Shown here piece after piece: positions 34,727 through 36,549 of a stretch of 36,549 bases of DNA (the first letter of the stretch is position 1; every line of letters begins with the position of its first letter). Both the position numbers and the translations under genes were made by a program. The stretch spans positions 1 through 36,549 of the forward strand of contig NZGD01000075.1 of assembly GCA_002690925.1 (NCBI GenBank). The letters are read 5' to 3'. A model generated the notes under the pieces. That model saw only the letters and a program-made list of their open reading frames with translations. It was not told the DNA's origin and searched no databases. Origin of the DNA: Rhodopirellula sp. (GTDB lineage: Bacteria; Planctomycetota; Planctomycetia; Pirellulales; Pirellulaceae).

Positions 34727-34746
34727 TGCAAGCATCCGTGCTTGCA
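34727..34746 (+). terminator. Hairpin downstream of the isomerase-like gene
   Basis: TGCAAGCA and TGCTTGCA form a perfect 8-bp stem around TCCG, 43 bases after the stop codon. No T-run follows, so it may be a weak terminator or a 3'-end stabiliser. Confidence 0.5.
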
Positions 34747-34886
34747 AATGGAATGGTGGTGTCGTCACGCGTGATCACGAGCGGTTGAGGATACCATCTT
34801 ATCGCGGGGGAAGTACGCCGCAGTCGGTCAATCCTGCTTGGATTACAGGTTGCGGTTGTTGTTGACAGAAGATAGCGAATGCAGAG

Positions 34887-34962
34887 CCCTAGAACCTCAT
34901 CGCCCTAGAACCTCATCGCCCTAGAACCTCATTGCACTGGAACCTCATTGCACTGGAACCTT
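34887..34962. repeat. 16-bp tandem repeat, about 4.7 copies, covering the stop codon of the propeller gene
   Basis: Units start at 34887, 34903, 34919 and 34935, with a partial copy at 34951. The first two are identical (CCCTAGAACCTCATCG); the third ends CATTG; the fourth reads CACTGGAACCTCATTG. The TGA of the minus-strand gene (34945-34947) lies in the fourth unit, and the last coding residues (VPVQ) are encoded by units. Copies nearest the gene differ most from those farthest away. On the minus strand every complete unit contains TGA, and a 16-base period places these in successive frames. Confidence 0.95.
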
Positions 34963-36549
34963 CTGCACTGTTATTCCATTGTCGTTGGACCGATACAGAC
35001 CGTCGGTTCCAAGGATCCACCATGAATTGCCAGAGGACGAAGGCTGCAGGTCAGCGGCTGTGATTGCGATCACGCCAGCTGGCGATTGATTTTCACTCAC
35101 GGCCCAGGACCAAACGTCGCCGCCAAGGTCACAGCGTGAGATGTGCCCGGGTTGCTTGGGATTCAGTGCAGCAACAAATTTGCGTGTGCACAGCTGCGAC
35201 CCTGCAATGCTGGCTCCCAGAGCCGTGTAGGGCCTCAATGAGTCGACGTCGAGCGAGGTCGAATAGAGAAAGCTGTCGGTGCCTTGTGAGAGGCTGTAAA
35301 GTAGGCCATGGGAAGTTCCGTAAAGCCACACATGTGGATTGCAACGCAGTGACATGGCGTTGAAGTAGCCAAGGTCAGAACGTGAAGCTGTTTTTCGGAA
35401 TGTTTTGCCATTATCGTGGGACACATGCACCATCGATTGTCGCGCCGGCGTTGTCATGCTTGCTTTGCCGCGTCCCAGCAGGGGCATGAACCGGTCCGGG
35501 CATGTCACGGCTTCAATCACAGTTTGTCCGAATTGATTCTTGAAATAGGGGTTTGCGTGAAGAGCCGTTATGCGTTGTCCTTGTAGCCCCAGATTGACCC
35601 AGTTGTTTCCAGCATTGTCACTTCGGAGTAGCCCGCGTGTTTCGCAGCCTGCAAAAATGGTTTCCGGATCCATGGGCAGAAAAGCGAGCACTTCACCGCA
35701 AATCGCTGAGGGTCCGACCCCGTCAAAATCACAGTCCAATGACAATTTCTGCCAGCTTTTTCCGGCGTCGATGGTGCGAAACAGACCGCCACGGTCACCG
35801 CCGTCTGCGCCCGACTTTCCTGCGGCTCGAAGCATGATGTCAGGATTCGTTGGATGAATGGCGACACTGCGAACAGCGTTGGCCGCACCTTGCAATGTGC
35901 CGTTGGCAGGTGTCCATGTTGTGCCACCATCACGTGACCGCAACAGTCCCCGGTTGAGTGTCCGCAAAACGACTACTGCCGGATTAGATGGGGCAACGAT
36001 GACACCGGTGATCTGGGCAGTACCGGTGCCGGTTGCCGCGACGACCGTGGGGACAAGTTCAGGTGGTGTGCCCGGCGTGAGCGAAATATTCGAGACGGAA
36101 GCCCTGAAGTACATTTGCGCATCCTGTGGCAGGGCCCGAAATACAATTCCCGCGCCAACCGTGGACGGTAAAGGTTTGAAGTGACGCGTGCCAAAGGTCC
36201 AGTCCTGTCCGTCGGGTGAGGTCCACGCGGTCCAGACGTTTTCCTTTCGGGTGATCCGCAACCATCGATGACCAGCAGGCAGACGCTGGTAGCTCTGTCG
36301 TGTTCCTGCGCCATCGCCATGTTCGGGTGTGGTGCGGAGACCATTACGGGCTACCTGCATCAGGCCAAATTCGCGCCCCCAGCCATAATTATTTTTCTCC
36401 GCATGTTCGCGTACCGTCAGCCCAACCCACGAACTGTCGTTGACCGGTTCGCCTTGCAAACCCGCCACATGGTCAATTTTGCAGCTTAAGGTGAAGTCAC
36501 CGCTGATCGAACGGCTTAGCACGTGCTCACCCTCACCGACAAAGGAAAA
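34945..36549 (-). CDS. BNR/sortilin-like beta-propeller protein, 5' end beyond the window
   Basis: The reading frame stays open to the right edge, so the N-terminus is missing and at least 534 residues are present. The visible N-terminal part (VLSRSISGDFTLSCKID, then WTAWTSPDGQDWTF) matches a DUF1349-like concanavalin-type fold. About residues 180-525 form a beta-propeller with repeated SxDxGxxW blades (SRDGGTTWTP, TIDAGKSWQK, SDNAGNNWVN, SHDNGKTFRK, SNDNGITVQK). Both parts point to an extracellular binding protein rather than a known enzyme. The last residues (KVPVQ) and TGA lie inside a 16-bp tandem repeat. A GTG at 36522 would be a possible internal start, but the upstream residues FSFVGEGEHV continue the fold. 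Confidence 0.85.
   Translation of the reverse strand, partial: FSFVGEGEHVLSRSISGDFTLSCKIDHVAGLQGEPVNDSSWVGLTVREHAEKNNYGWGREFGLMQVARNGLRTTPEHGDGAGTRQSYQRLPAGHRWLRITRKENVWTAWTSPDGQDWTFGTRHFKPLPSTVGAGIVFRALPQDAQMYFRASVSNISLTPGTPPELVPTVVAATGTGTAQITGVIVAPSNPAVVVLRTLNRGLLRSRDGGTTWTPANGTLQGAANAVRSVAIHPTNPDIMLRAAGKSGADGGDRGGLFRTIDAGKSWQKLSLDCDFDGVGPSAICGEVLAFLPMDPETIFAGCETRGLLRSDNAGNNWVNLGLQGQRITALHANPYFKNQFGQTVIEAVTCPDRFMPLLGRGKASMTTPARQSMVHVSHDNGKTFRKTASRSDLGYFNAMSLRCNPHVWLYGTSHGLLYSLSQGTDSFLYSTSLDVDSLRPYTALGASIAGSQLCTRKFVAALNPKQPGHISRCDLGGDVWSWAVSENQSPAGVIAITAADLQPSSSGNSWWILGTDGLYRSNDNGITVQKVPVQ

Overview
The window looks like chromosomal DNA of a planctomycete, probably of the Pirellulales/Rhodopirellula type. 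The evidence is the gene families themselves. There are four large exported proteins with planctomycete cytochrome-like domains (PSCyt1 plus DUF1549/DUF1553, or PSCyt1 plus DUF1592/DUF1588/DUF1585). Each is followed by a twin-arginine-exported DUF1501 or DUF1552 protein. The rest are an FGly-type sulfatase, sialate-O-acetylesterase-like (SASA) esterases, an SMP-30-like protein, a xylose-isomerase-like TIM barrel and beta-propeller/EF-hand proteins. No rRNA, tRNA, CRISPR array, integrase or transposase was seen.

Layout. 99-7418 (minus) reads as one transcription unit in the order sulfatase, alpha/beta hydrolase, DUF1592-type diheme protein, DUF1552 protein. 8049-9122 (plus) is a SASA esterase. 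9355-13665 (minus) is a DUF1549/DUF1553 protein with its DUF1501 partner. 13853-17992 (minus) holds a possible micro-ORF, a small zinc-ribbon protein, a secreted protein with two NTF2-like domains, and a secreted beta-propeller with four EF-hands. 18626-22641 (minus) is a second DUF1549/DUF1553 plus DUF1501 pair. 23098-27211 (minus) holds an FAD oxidoreductase, an SMP-30-like protein and a second SASA esterase carrying an inserted domain. 27691-28113 (plus) is a compact BLUF blue-light sensor, convergent with a TerB-like protein (28465-29325, minus). 29858-34683 (plus) repeats the DUF1592 plus DUF1552 pair and adds a Tat-exported sugar isomerase/epimerase-like protein. A 5'-truncated beta-propeller gene runs off the right edge (minus).

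Taken together, the window encodes mostly periplasmic or exported proteins: carbohydrate de-esterification and desulfation, sugar and lactone processing, and four 'diheme c-type protein plus Tat partner' cassettes. A role in oxidative breakdown of sulfated or acetylated glycans is an inference from gene neighbourhood, not something the sequence proves.

The least expected signal is a set of short tandem repeats with unrelated units. Three of them (16 bp, 14 bp, 16 bp) contain the stop codon of the adjacent gene, and two others lie in 5' regions (5 bp upstream of the sulfatase, 11 bp upstream of the BLUF gene). Several start codons were moved downstream of the longest reading frame because a clear Sec or Tat signal peptide begins there; each entry says so.
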